A stretch of DNA of 8,600 bases from an uncultured Prevotella sp. (lineage in GTDB: Bacteria; Bacteroidota; Bacteroidia; Bacteroidales; Bacteroidaceae). Of this stretch, positions 4,432 through 8,600 are shown in pieces. The translations under genes and the position numbers were made by a program. Location: positions 1-8,600 of the forward strand of contig CALCHM010000041.1 of NCBI GenBank assembly GCA_937901345.1. The letters run 5' to 3'. Numbering within the stretch: position 1 is the first letter of the stretch; every line of letters starts with the position of its first letter. The notes below the pieces were generated by a model. The model made no database searches. It worked only from the letters and a program-made list of their open reading frames with translations, and was not told the DNA's origin.

Positions 4432-5853
4432 TTAGTTGTCGCCTTCGTTGTCGCCCTCACTAAACTTGGCAACCAATGTGCGAGGTCCACTAATCGCGAA
4501 GGAGTATGGGTTGGCGGATGAAACTAATTGGTTGTTCTCGAACCAACCTTCGAAGGCTGCATCTTGGTAGGTTGCTGGAGCCTGGACGGTCACGGTGGTT
4601 CCCGAAGCGTAGGAACCTGCGCCCGTCAGTGAAGCGCCTGCAGGGTCACTTGACAGAATCACATTGAATCCAGGTGTCTGGTCTTCTGCGAACTCTGCGA
4701 CAAGTGTTCTGTTAGCGTTTGCAGTGAAGGTGTAGGATGCGCTTGAACTGACCGATTGACCGTTTTCGAGCCACTGCACGAAATAGTATCCGCTTGCAGG
4801 TGTGGCAACGACTGTGACGCTTGTGCCTTGGGCGACTGAGCCGCCACCGCTGACCGAGCCGTGTTGCGGGTTGTCAGCGCTGACATTGATTGTCACGTTG
4901 CCTGCAACGGTGGTAAAGCGGGCTTCAAGAATCGTGTTTTCTTCAACGGTGAATGAGTATTGGGTATTTGCCGATACTTGGGTGTTGCCGTTGTACCAGC
5001 CAAGGAATGAAGCACCCGTGGCGGGTGTGGCGGTCAGAGTGACCGTTGAACCTTTCACGTAACTTCCTGCGCCAATCACTGAGCCACTACCCGTGACGCT
5101 GACTGCGATAGTGGCACGCTCAAAATTTGAGGAGTCTCCCGAGGTGGCTCCAACTTCCATGTACAGACCTGCGGTCTTGGTGATTTGGACGTTGCCGCTG
5201 TTGATGGTGCGGTTCGCAACGAGGGTGGCGATATCCTCAGCGGTTGGGGCGGTGAGGTTGCCGAAAGTTGCTTGCGCGGCGGCGTTGGTTTCGTTGATGC
5301 CGTAGGCATAAACGGCAATGGCCTTGTCTGAATATTTCAGACTACCCTGGAACGTGGATGGGTCTGCGCTTGCGGGCTTGTCAACCACAACGCTGTCGAG
5401 GACGCGGAGTTGGTTGTTTTCGTCCTTTTCAACTGCCACGTAAACAACGTGGTCGTAGTTGAATGCCTGCTTGAGCTGGACAGCGATTGACGTAGCCGAG
5501 GCACGATCAGCGGTGAAAGCTGACATCGCAAGGACGCTTTTGGTGATTTGAATGGCGGCCAATTGAATGTCGGCCTTGCCTTCGTTGGCGACAGCCAACG
5601 GATAGTTCTGTTTGACGAACAAGTTGCGCGGGGATTTCGCACCTTCGCGGGCAATGGCCAACACTCCGCCGTAAACGGCGCTCAGTTGGGACATGAGCTT
5701 GAGGGTCACACGCGCATCAACTTGCTTGGTGGTTGAGGGATTCCCCACAATGGGGTTGTACTGGCGAATAATCTGCTCGCCGTGGCGCACGCTGAATACG
5801 GTGTCGCCTTTTCTGCCGGTCACTTTACCGGAATAACCATACATTTTTGCCAT
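4432..5853 (-). CDS. 473-aa protein with an unrecognised N-terminal domain and three InlB-like repeats; candidate virion or surface protein
   Basis: The largest protein here. Residues about 1-60 are basic with a glycine-spaced start (YSGKVTGRKGDTVFSVRHGE, then a conserved-looking YNPIVGNPSTTKQVDARVTLKLMSQLSAV helix-prone stretch). Residues 60-245 are Ala/Val-rich and unrecognised. Three repeats follow at about 247-314, 318-389 and 395-465, each with GSYxxGTxVTVxAxPxxGxxFxGWxxNxxxVSxxxxYxFxxxxxxTLxAxF. This is the pattern of divergent InlB B-repeats. The protein ends in an acidic EGDNEGDN. It has no signal peptide and no sorting motif, so it is not a normally exported surface protein; assembly into a virion fits better (inference). 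I recall similar N-termini from Bacteroidota prophage-like proteins, but not an assigned function. It follows the 44-aa gene by 95 nt and a terminator follows it. The first ATG (5853) gives MAKMYG; Met4 is an alternative start. Confidence 0.8.
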   Translation of the reverse strand: MAKMYGYSGKVTGRKGDTVFSVRHGEQIIRQYNPIVGNPSTTKQVDARVTLKLMSQLSAVYGGVLAIAREGAKSPRNLFVKQNYPLAVANEGKADIQLAAIQITKSVLAMSAFTADRASATSIAVQLKQAFNYDHVVYVAVEKDENNQLRVLDSVVVDKPASADPSTFQGSLKYSDKAIAVYAYGINETNAAAQATFGNLTAPTAEDIATLVANRTINSGNVQITKTAGLYMEVGATSGDSSNFERATIAVSVTGSGSVIGAGSYVKGSTVTLTATPATGASFLGWYNGNTQVSANTQYSFTVEENTILEARFTTVAGNVTINVSADNPQHGSVSGGGSVAQGTSVTVVATPASGYYFVQWLENGQSVSSSASYTFTANANRTLVAEFAEDQTPGFNVILSSDPAGASLTGAGSYASGTTVTVQAPATYQDAAFEGWFENNQLVSSANPYSFAISGPRTLVAKFSEGDNEGDN

Positions 5854-5902
5854 GGTAATATAAATTAAAGTTTCACACGGTGGTTTTTAGTTTGCGGCGT
5901 TT

Positions 5903-5925
5903 GGTCTGCACCGTGCTTTCAGACC
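5903..5925. promoter_or_regulatory. Inverted repeat between the 44-aa and 473-aa genes
   Basis: GGTCTG (5903-5908) and CAGACC (5920-5925) flank an 11-nt spacer within the 95-nt gap before the 473-aa gene. No T-tract follows on the minus strand. It may help set a different expression level for the 473-aa gene, or be incidental. Confidence 0.3.
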
Positions 5926-5948
5926 TTGGCCGTTTTGTGTTTGGCGGC

Positions 5949-6083
5949 TCAGAGCATGGCCACTATTTCAGCAGCCTTGGTGGTGCCGATGCCGCCGATG
6001 ATGAGGCCGATTGCGTAGGCGAGAACTTTCAGAAGAATCACCCACCAGGGGTCGCCGTCTTTTAATTGTAAAACTCTTGCCAT
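5949..6083 (-). CDS. 44-aa single-helix membrane protein, smalltalk-like
   Basis: The short reading frame begins MARVLQLKDGDPWWVILLKV and ends AAEIVAML, stop TGA. Residues about 13-33 (WWVILLKVLAYAIGLIIGGIG) form one strong hydrophobic helix with a charged N-terminal flank, followed by a short polar tail. This layout, Trp at the membrane edge then a Gly-rich helix, resembles the Bacteroides 'smalltalk' small proteins, which are often found near amidase genes; the amidase of this element lies about 3.6 kb away. It is the first gene of its block and is followed by the 473-aa gene. Possible roles are a holin-like partner of the amidase, or a small coat protein of a filamentous-type particle. Its A-rich leader (ACCTAAAAACAATTTAACAA) supports the ATG at 6083. 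It is easily missed because it is so short. Confidence 0.7.
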   Translation of the reverse strand: MARVLQLKDGDPWWVILLKVLAYAIGLIIGGIGTTKAAEIVAML

Positions 6084-6112
6084 TTGTTAAATTGTTTTTA
6101 GGTTTACGGCGG

Positions 6113-6120
6113 CAAAAATA
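6113..6120 (-). promoter_or_regulatory. Bacteroides -7 element before the 44-aa gene
   Basis: On the minus strand TATTTTTG matches TAnnTTTG perfectly, 29 bp before the ATG at 6083. The region upstream is A+T-rich, but I see no clear TTTG at the usual -33 distance. Confidence 0.5.
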
Positions 6121-6308
6121 TAACTTTTTCTTTACATCACCACGTTTTGTTAAATTTTTTCACTTTTTGGGTGTTGTTTTGGGGCTTGTGATGCCTCCAG
6201 GTGGTTCTATCTAGGCAGCATCCGCATGTCGCGGCACCTGGATATCGCTGCACCTGGATGCCGCAGTACCCGCCAGCCTGGGCATCCGCCTTCCTTGGTA
6301 GAGTGTCA

Positions 6309-6320
6309 AAAATCGATTTT
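6309..6320. promoter_or_regulatory. 12-bp palindrome next to the 11-bp array
   Basis: AAAATCGATTTT is self-complementary and lies one base from the direct-repeat array at 6322-6354. Proximity suggests a shared role in replication initiation or repressor binding. Confidence 0.35.
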
Positions 6321-6321
6321 G

Positions 6322-6354
6322 CTATCGTTGTCCTATCGTTGTGCTATTGTTGTA
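6322..6354. repeat. 11-bp direct repeats, iteron-like
   Basis: Three tandem units, CTATCGTTGTC, CTATCGTTGTG and CTATTGTTGTA, followed by a decayed TGGTTGTA. An 11-bp period places the units on one face of the helix, as in iterons or clustered operators. It lies in the non-coding control region. Confidence 0.65.
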
Positions 6355-6431
6355 TGGTTGTAATTCAAAAACGGCTGACATAGCCCAAAACCAACCTCAG
6401 TGTCAAATTTTGGTGTGGTGGGTGGGTTCGG

Positions 6432-6493
6432 TATGCCGCCCGACCCGCCTGCGGGGAGGGGCTTGCCCGCGAAGCGGCGGCAATTGAATAAAG
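6432..6493. repeat. Diverged copy of the hairpin repeat module
   Basis: Similar over about 60 bp to 7008-7070: TATGCCGCCCGA, a GC hairpin (CCCG-cctg-CGGG), GGCTTGCCCG, then GGCGGCAATTG. The hairpin keeps its pairing with swapped outer bases compared with GCCG-cccg-CGGC in the other copy. Confidence 0.75.
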
Positions 6494-6549
6494 TCGGGAG
6501 CCTGCCTGCAGAATAAAGGCTGGCGACCACCGCTTTGAATGAGGGAGGG

Positions 6550-6605
6550 AAAAACAGCGGCTTTTGTGCGGTTGGTTTGTGTGTGGAAGAAAAGCGGCTG
6601 TTTTT
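6550..6605. terminator. Large bidirectional hairpin with flanking A and T runs
   Basis: AAAACAGCGGCTTTT (6551-6565) and AAAAGCGGCTGTTTT (6590-6604) pair over 14 of 15 positions, extended by one A-T pair, with a 24-nt loop. A T-run follows on either strand (T7 on plus, T5 on minus). It can act as a terminator in both directions, ending read-through or an untranslated RNA. The long loop is unusual for a simple terminator. Confidence 0.55.
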
Positions 6606-6656
6606 TTGCGTTGGGTAACTGTGCTTTTGGGGTTACATTTCCCTTTTGACCATTGT

Positions 6657-6670
6657 GGGGTTGGTTGGGG
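6657..6670 (+). other. Two-tetrad G-quadruplex candidate
   Basis: GGGGTTGGTTGGGG has four G-tracts separated by TT loops, the pattern of a two-layer quadruplex in single-stranded DNA. It would matter only if this strand is exposed, for example during rolling-circle replication. Confidence 0.3.
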
Positions 6671-6720
6671 TTAACTAGATGCGAAGCACCGCTAAGGGTG
6701 GCGGGGAACGTGGCTTTATT

Positions 6721-6840
6721 TCGTACATAATATGCGGATAATGTGCTTTTTAACTTTATGAGTAATTTAATATAATAGCTGATTATTTTCCGAAGGTAAA
6801 AATAATCTTATTATGTTATAATTACGACATAATACAGACA
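6721..6840. other. A+T-rich island with repeated ACATAATA octamers; possible XerCD (dif-like) or origin site
   Basis: The octamer ACATAATA occurs at 6725-6732 and 6827-6834, and inverted at 6809-6816; the last two form an inverted repeat with a 10-nt spacer. TTATGTTA at 6811-6818 resembles the XerD half of dif, and a TTTCGTACATAA end near 6719-6730 resembles the XerC half. The two clusters are about 80 bp apart, which recalls attP of CTX-type phages. The centre spacing does not fit a standard dif perfectly, so this is a candidate only; an unwinding region of an origin is equally possible. Confidence 0.35.
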
Positions 6841-7007
6841 TACCAAAAAGACAGAGTGGGAATGCAGAACATTATGTTTGCGACTACGCTGGAAGTTAGG
6901 GCGGCGTGTGCGGGAATGGGAGCCGCCCGACCCTATATGACAAGCCAGTCGACGGCTCACAGTAGTCCGCGGCTCCGTCCGCACAAAGTTGCCGTAGGCA
7001 CCGCAGA

Positions 7008-7299
7008 TATGCCGCCCGAGCCGCCCGCGGCGATGTGGCTTGCCCGTAGGGCGGCAATTGGACAAGATGCGACCGCTGCCGTGTGTTGGTCTGTGGGTTG
7101 GAACGGCGCGGGAAGCACCGATTTTCTTCGCCGCCGTAGCCACCTGCGGCAAAGGCTTGCCCGTAGGGCGGCGATTGAACAAGATGCGACCGCTGCCGTG
7201 TGTGGGGTTGTGGGTTGGTATGGCGCGGGAAGCACCGCTTTTGTTGCCGCCGTAGCCACCTGCGGCAAAGGCTTGCCCGTAGGGCGGCAATTAGACAAG
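7008..7299. repeat. 116/117-bp tandem repeat built on a GC hairpin module
   Basis: Units start with GGCTTGCCCGTAGGGCGGC at 7037 and 7154, and a 30-bp partial unit starts at 7270. Spacings are 117 and 116 bp. Each is preceded by a short GC hairpin (GCC...GGC) and contains an inner TTGCC/GGCAA pairing. The array is flanked by the 12-bp direct repeat GCCGTAGGCACC at 6991-7002 and 7302-7313. A one-base length difference argues against a coding repeat. Confidence 0.85.
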
Positions 7300-7330
7300 T
7301 CGCCGTAGGCACCTCTTTCCAAGGTGGCAA

Positions 7331-7362
7331 CAAAAAAGCCTCAGCGCGTCAGCACTGAGGCT
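7331..7362 (-). terminator. Intrinsic terminator of the small-gene block
   Basis: On the minus strand AGCCTCAG (7362-7355), a 10-nt loop, CTGAGGCT (7344-7337), then TTTTTTG. It lies 5 nt after the stop codon of the gene at 7368-7637, a textbook position. Confidence 0.9.
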
Positions 7363-7367
7363 CATTC

Positions 7368-7637
7368 TTATTGGGTTTTGTGTGGTGGAGAACAAAAGCC
7401 TTTATCCAATACAAAGGTACAAAGGACGTACCGTAAATGGGTGACGGAGATTCGCACGCCTTTAGCGGCACGAATCTCCTTTTTCAACAGCATATCAACA
7501 GCGGATTCAAAGTCATTCCTGGCTTCACGAATGGATGGGTAGTGGTTTTTACCTGGTTGCCAATCGTCATTCCACATCAACCATTCAATGTTGAACGCGC
7601 TGTAAACACCTGGGTTCGTTGGGGTCTTTTTATTCAT
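7368..7637 (-). CDS. Hypothetical protein, 89 aa
   Basis: Function not recognised. The protein starts MNKKTPTNPGVYSAFNIEWL, with a Trp/Asp/Asn-rich stretch at 19-29 (WLMWNDDWQPG), then a probable amphipathic helix (SIREARNDFESAVDMLLKKEIRAAKG, about 35-60) and a C-terminal strand-like part with a Cys-Pro tail. It has no signal peptide or membrane segment. The ATG overlaps the stop of the upstream gene in an ATGA, so translation is probably coupled. It is the last gene of the block and the terminator follows at once. The tight packing supports it as a real gene. It could be an accessory, host-takeover or structural protein. Confidence 0.75.
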   Translation of the reverse strand: MNKKTPTNPGVYSAFNIEWLMWNDDWQPGKNHYPSIREARNDFESAVDMLLKKEIRAAKGVRISVTHLRYVLCTFVLDKGFCSPPHKTQ

Positions 7638-7975
7638 TTCGTGGGCTCCTCATAATAGACACTTACTTCGGCACCCATTCTGCAGAGACTGCGCAATGTA
7701 TCAGCCGTCCAATTCTTGTAATAAGCATTGAAGTGGTAGTGATGGCCTTCCAGCATTCGCGGGTAGGCTTTGGCACACCTTTTAAGATGGTCATTATCAA
7801 TAAAAAAGCCGCATAAAACGTGGAATTGTTCACCCTTTTCGTTAGTTAGATGTTGAATTTCCGCCCACAGTTTAAGATTCGCCTGGCAAAGGTCTATTCT
7901 TACTTGTGAAGTTGGGTTCTCAATGGCTGGAACCGTTAGAAACCCGATTGGATTGGAATAATTTACTCGTATCAT
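7634..7975 (-). CDS. Hypothetical protein, 113 aa
   Basis: Function not recognised. It starts MIRVNYSNPIGFLTVPAIEN; a central helix-like part follows (IDLCQANLKLWAEIQHLTNEKGEQF, about 27-51), then a His/Tyr-rich stretch (MLEGHHYHFNAYYKNW at about 74-89) and a C-terminal AEVSVYYEEPTK. Cysteines at 29, 55, 67 and 98 are scattered, not in CxxC pairs. There is no signal peptide or clear membrane helix. It starts 2 nt after the preceding gene and its stop overlaps the next start in an ATGA, so it belongs to a tightly coupled operon. The clustered HHYH could bind metal, but no catalytic family is evident. Confidence 0.8.
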   Translation of the reverse strand: MIRVNYSNPIGFLTVPAIENPTSQVRIDLCQANLKLWAEIQHLTNEKGEQFHVLCGFFIDNDHLKRCAKAYPRMLEGHHYHFNAYYKNWTADTLRSLCRMGAEVSVYYEEPTK

Positions 7976-7977
7976 GG

Positions 7978-8187
7978 TTAAATGGTTTTTGAAACTTGGT
8001 CGTGAAAGTATTTCGGGTATCTATTTTCAAGTTGCCAATCCTCCAGGACGTCCCCGAAGCCGAAGAGGATGAATGTTACAAAGTAGTAAGCTGCTTTTTT
8101 GGTGTCGAAACCAACGGCGAAGCCTTTGCCGCGGCCGTCGAAGCGGAGCGAAACGGCGTAGTAATTTTTCAGTGAAATTCTCATCAT
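7978..8187 (-). CDS. Hypothetical protein with a possible membrane segment, 69 aa
   Basis: Function not recognised. It begins MMRISLKNYYAVSLRF and has a Gly-rich turn (GRGKGFAVGF), then a hydrophobic stretch at about 31-46 (KAAYYFVTFILFGFGDVL) flanked by lysines and by acidic residues, and a polar C-terminus. The stretch is short but could span or sit in the membrane. The ATG overlaps the upstream stop in an ATGA; the second Met is an equally possible start. It lies 2 nt before the next gene. A small membrane or coat-associated protein is possible. Confidence 0.7.
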   Translation of the reverse strand: MMRISLKNYYAVSLRFDGRGKGFAVGFDTKKAAYYFVTFILFGFGDVLEDWQLENRYPKYFHDQVSKTI

Positions 8188-8441
8188 TCAAATATTTGTC
8201 CAGTTAAACTATCAACCACCCAATAGTCAATGCTTGGGCGAGTGCGGTGCATACGAGCCAGGTTATTGAGAGCGCCCTCGAGAGTACTAGAAGCCATCAC
8301 GGCGCAATCAAGTGAGCCACCATTAGTGGTGGCGCGGTAGAGTCGGAACCGCTTGCCGACCTGGGCATCGGTTTCCATCCTGAGCGTTTCACGAATCGTA
8401 AACGCGGAACGGTCTAACATTGTTGCGTGTTTTGGTGTCAT
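8184..8441 (-). CDS. Hypothetical protein, 85 aa
   Basis: Function not recognised. It starts MTPKHATMLDRSAFTIRETL; residues 27-40 (QVGKRFRLYRATTN) and 49-85 (MASSTLEGALNNLARMHRTRPSIDYWVVDSLTGQIFE) look like a small strand-helix-strand domain, somewhat like phage proteins that end in a 'YWVVDSxTGxIFE' strand. There is no signal peptide or membrane segment. It is preceded by the third hairpin leader (8459-8488) and CAAAACCCTACCACC before the ATG, and it overlaps the next gene in an ATGA. Met8 is an alternative start, but the leader motif favours 8441. It has no similarity I can see to the 90-aa paralogues, although it shares their leader. Confidence 0.75.
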   Translation of the reverse strand: MTPKHATMLDRSAFTIRETLRMETDAQVGKRFRLYRATTNGGSLDCAVMASSTLEGALNNLARMHRTRPSIDYWVVDSLTGQIFE

Positions 8442-8458
8442 GGTGGTAGGGTTTTGAT

Positions 8459-8488
8459 GCGGGCGGTGATCATATCAGCACCGCCCGC
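8459..8488 (-). promoter_or_regulatory. Leader hairpin copy 3, upstream of the 85-aa gene
   Basis: Again 30 nt, with arms GCGGGCGGT (8459-8467) and ACCGCCCGC (8480-8488), a perfect 9-bp stem. Compared with the other copies the T-A pair at stem position 7 is G-C here, and the inner A/C mismatch is now paired: base changes that keep or improve pairing. The flanks TTAACATC and CAAAACCC(T) are conserved. It lies between the wrapping 90-aa gene and the 85-aa gene. Confidence 0.7.
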
Positions 8489-8499
8489 GATGTTAATAC

Positions 8500-8600
8500 T
8501 TAGTTATCTATTTCCCAAACGTAAACACCTTTTTCGGCATCAATCGGAAAGAACCGCCAGGAATCGGGCAAGAATGCAAAGAACATTTCAGGTTCGCCGT
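8500..8600 (-). CDS. Aromatic-rich 90-aa hypothetical protein, copy 1, C-terminal part
   Basis: This is the 3' portion of the gene that begins at 211 and crosses the window junction. It encodes the conserved ending FLPDSWRFFPIDAEKGVYVW EIDN, followed by TAA. After removing the 39-base overlap it contributes 62 nt. The last 20 codons are nearly identical to those of the paralogue at 271-543. Function unknown, as for the N-terminal part. Confidence 0.8.
   Translation of the reverse strand, partial: GEPEMFFAFLPDSWRFFPIDAEKGVYVWEIDN
8562..8600. repeat. Terminal redundancy, right copy (circle closure)
   Basis: Identical to positions 1-39; see the left copy. The unique length of the circle is 8,561 bp. 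Confidence 0.85.

Larger units (their letters stand above)
6084..7330. other. Long non-coding region with repeats and hairpins; probable control region
   Basis: About 1.25 kb without a credible gene. Read left to right: a promoter-like A+T-rich leader; inverted repeats (GGATGCC 6256-6262 with GGCATCC 6281-6287); a 12-bp palindrome (6309-6320) and an 11-bp direct-repeat array (6322-6354); one diverged copy of a repeated hairpin module (6432-6493); a large hairpin (6550-6605); an A+T-rich island (about 6721-6860); and a tandem array of the hairpin module (7008-7299). Open frames in it are mirrored on both strands and have low-complexity translations. Confidence 0.7.

Noticed and set aside
4802..5305. 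Plus-strand frames within the 473-aa gene
   Set aside because: Shadow frames of a well-supported repeat protein on the other strand.
5949..6083. Inovirus-type major coat protein as the firm name for the 44-aa protein
   Set aside because: It has one hydrophobic helix but no signal peptide or typical acidic N-terminus and basic C-terminus of a processed coat protein, and no Zot-type gene is present. Kept only as an alternative.
6201..6383. A 60-codon plus-strand frame with a hydrophobic C-terminal part
   Set aside because: It lies on the strand without other genes, reads through the 11-bp direct repeats and inverted repeats, and has no leader resembling those of the real genes.
6660..6740. 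tRNA-like segment
   Set aside because: No cloverleaf with a T-loop GTTCGA and matching acceptor stem could be built.
6811..7333. Frames of 120-160 codons on both strands over the 116/117-bp tandem repeat
   Set aside because: The repeat period changes between 117 and 116 bp, so the repeated segment shifts frame; the translations show no domain, and stop-free frames occur on both strands.

Overview
The window appears to be one complete circular replicon of 8,561 bp, opened inside a gene. Its last 39 bases (8562-8600) repeat its first 39 exactly, and joining the ends restores an intact 90-codon gene that matches its tandem neighbour in length and sequence. The host is most likely a member of the Bacteroidota, probably Bacteroidales. 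The evidence is a DUF3127-type single-stranded-DNA-binding-like protein, a 44-residue protein like the Bacteroides 'smalltalk' family, an amidase with the look common in that phylum, promoter elements close to the Bacteroides -33/-7 pattern (TTG, then TAnnTTTG), and A-rich leaders without Shine-Dalgarno sequences. Naming the phylum from these families is inference, not a database match.

Every gene I can support lies on the minus strand, in three blocks. Read in the direction of transcription they are as follows. (1) Around the junction: two tandem 90-residue paralogues (543-271, and 211 wrapping to 8500), then four small unknown genes (8441-7368) packed with ATGA or 2-nt junctions. The block ends at a textbook intrinsic terminator at 7331-7362. 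(2) 6083-4432: a 44-residue one-helix membrane protein and a 473-residue protein with three InlB-like repeats, ending at a terminator at 4383-4404. (3) 4072-1449: a Rep_trans-like rolling-circle initiator, the DUF3127 protein, a peptidoglycan amidase and two small Cys-rich proteins, with a terminator much further down at 1171-1195.

Two long stretches hold no credible gene: about 544-1448 and 6084-7367. Both are GC-rich, full of repeats and hairpins, and unlike the coding parts in composition. The second contains an 11-bp iteron-like array, a long bidirectional hairpin, a 130-bp A+T-rich island with dif-like half-sites, and a 116/117-bp tandem repeat. Origin, packaging and attachment functions most likely sit here.

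The simplest reading is a small phage with a rolling-circle, probably single-stranded, DNA stage: initiator, ssDNA-binding protein, lysis amidase, a candidate virion or surface protein and a small membrane protein. It has no recognisable Zot/pI morphogenesis ATPase, terminase, microvirus capsid or integrase. It is therefore not a standard inovirus, microvirus or tailed phage: it is either a divergent lineage, a satellite, or a plasmid that carries phage genes. The most distinctive feature is a 30-nt hairpin leader placed before three consecutive genes. Its arms co-vary, and the CAAAACCC(C)TA motif between hairpin and start codon is conserved.
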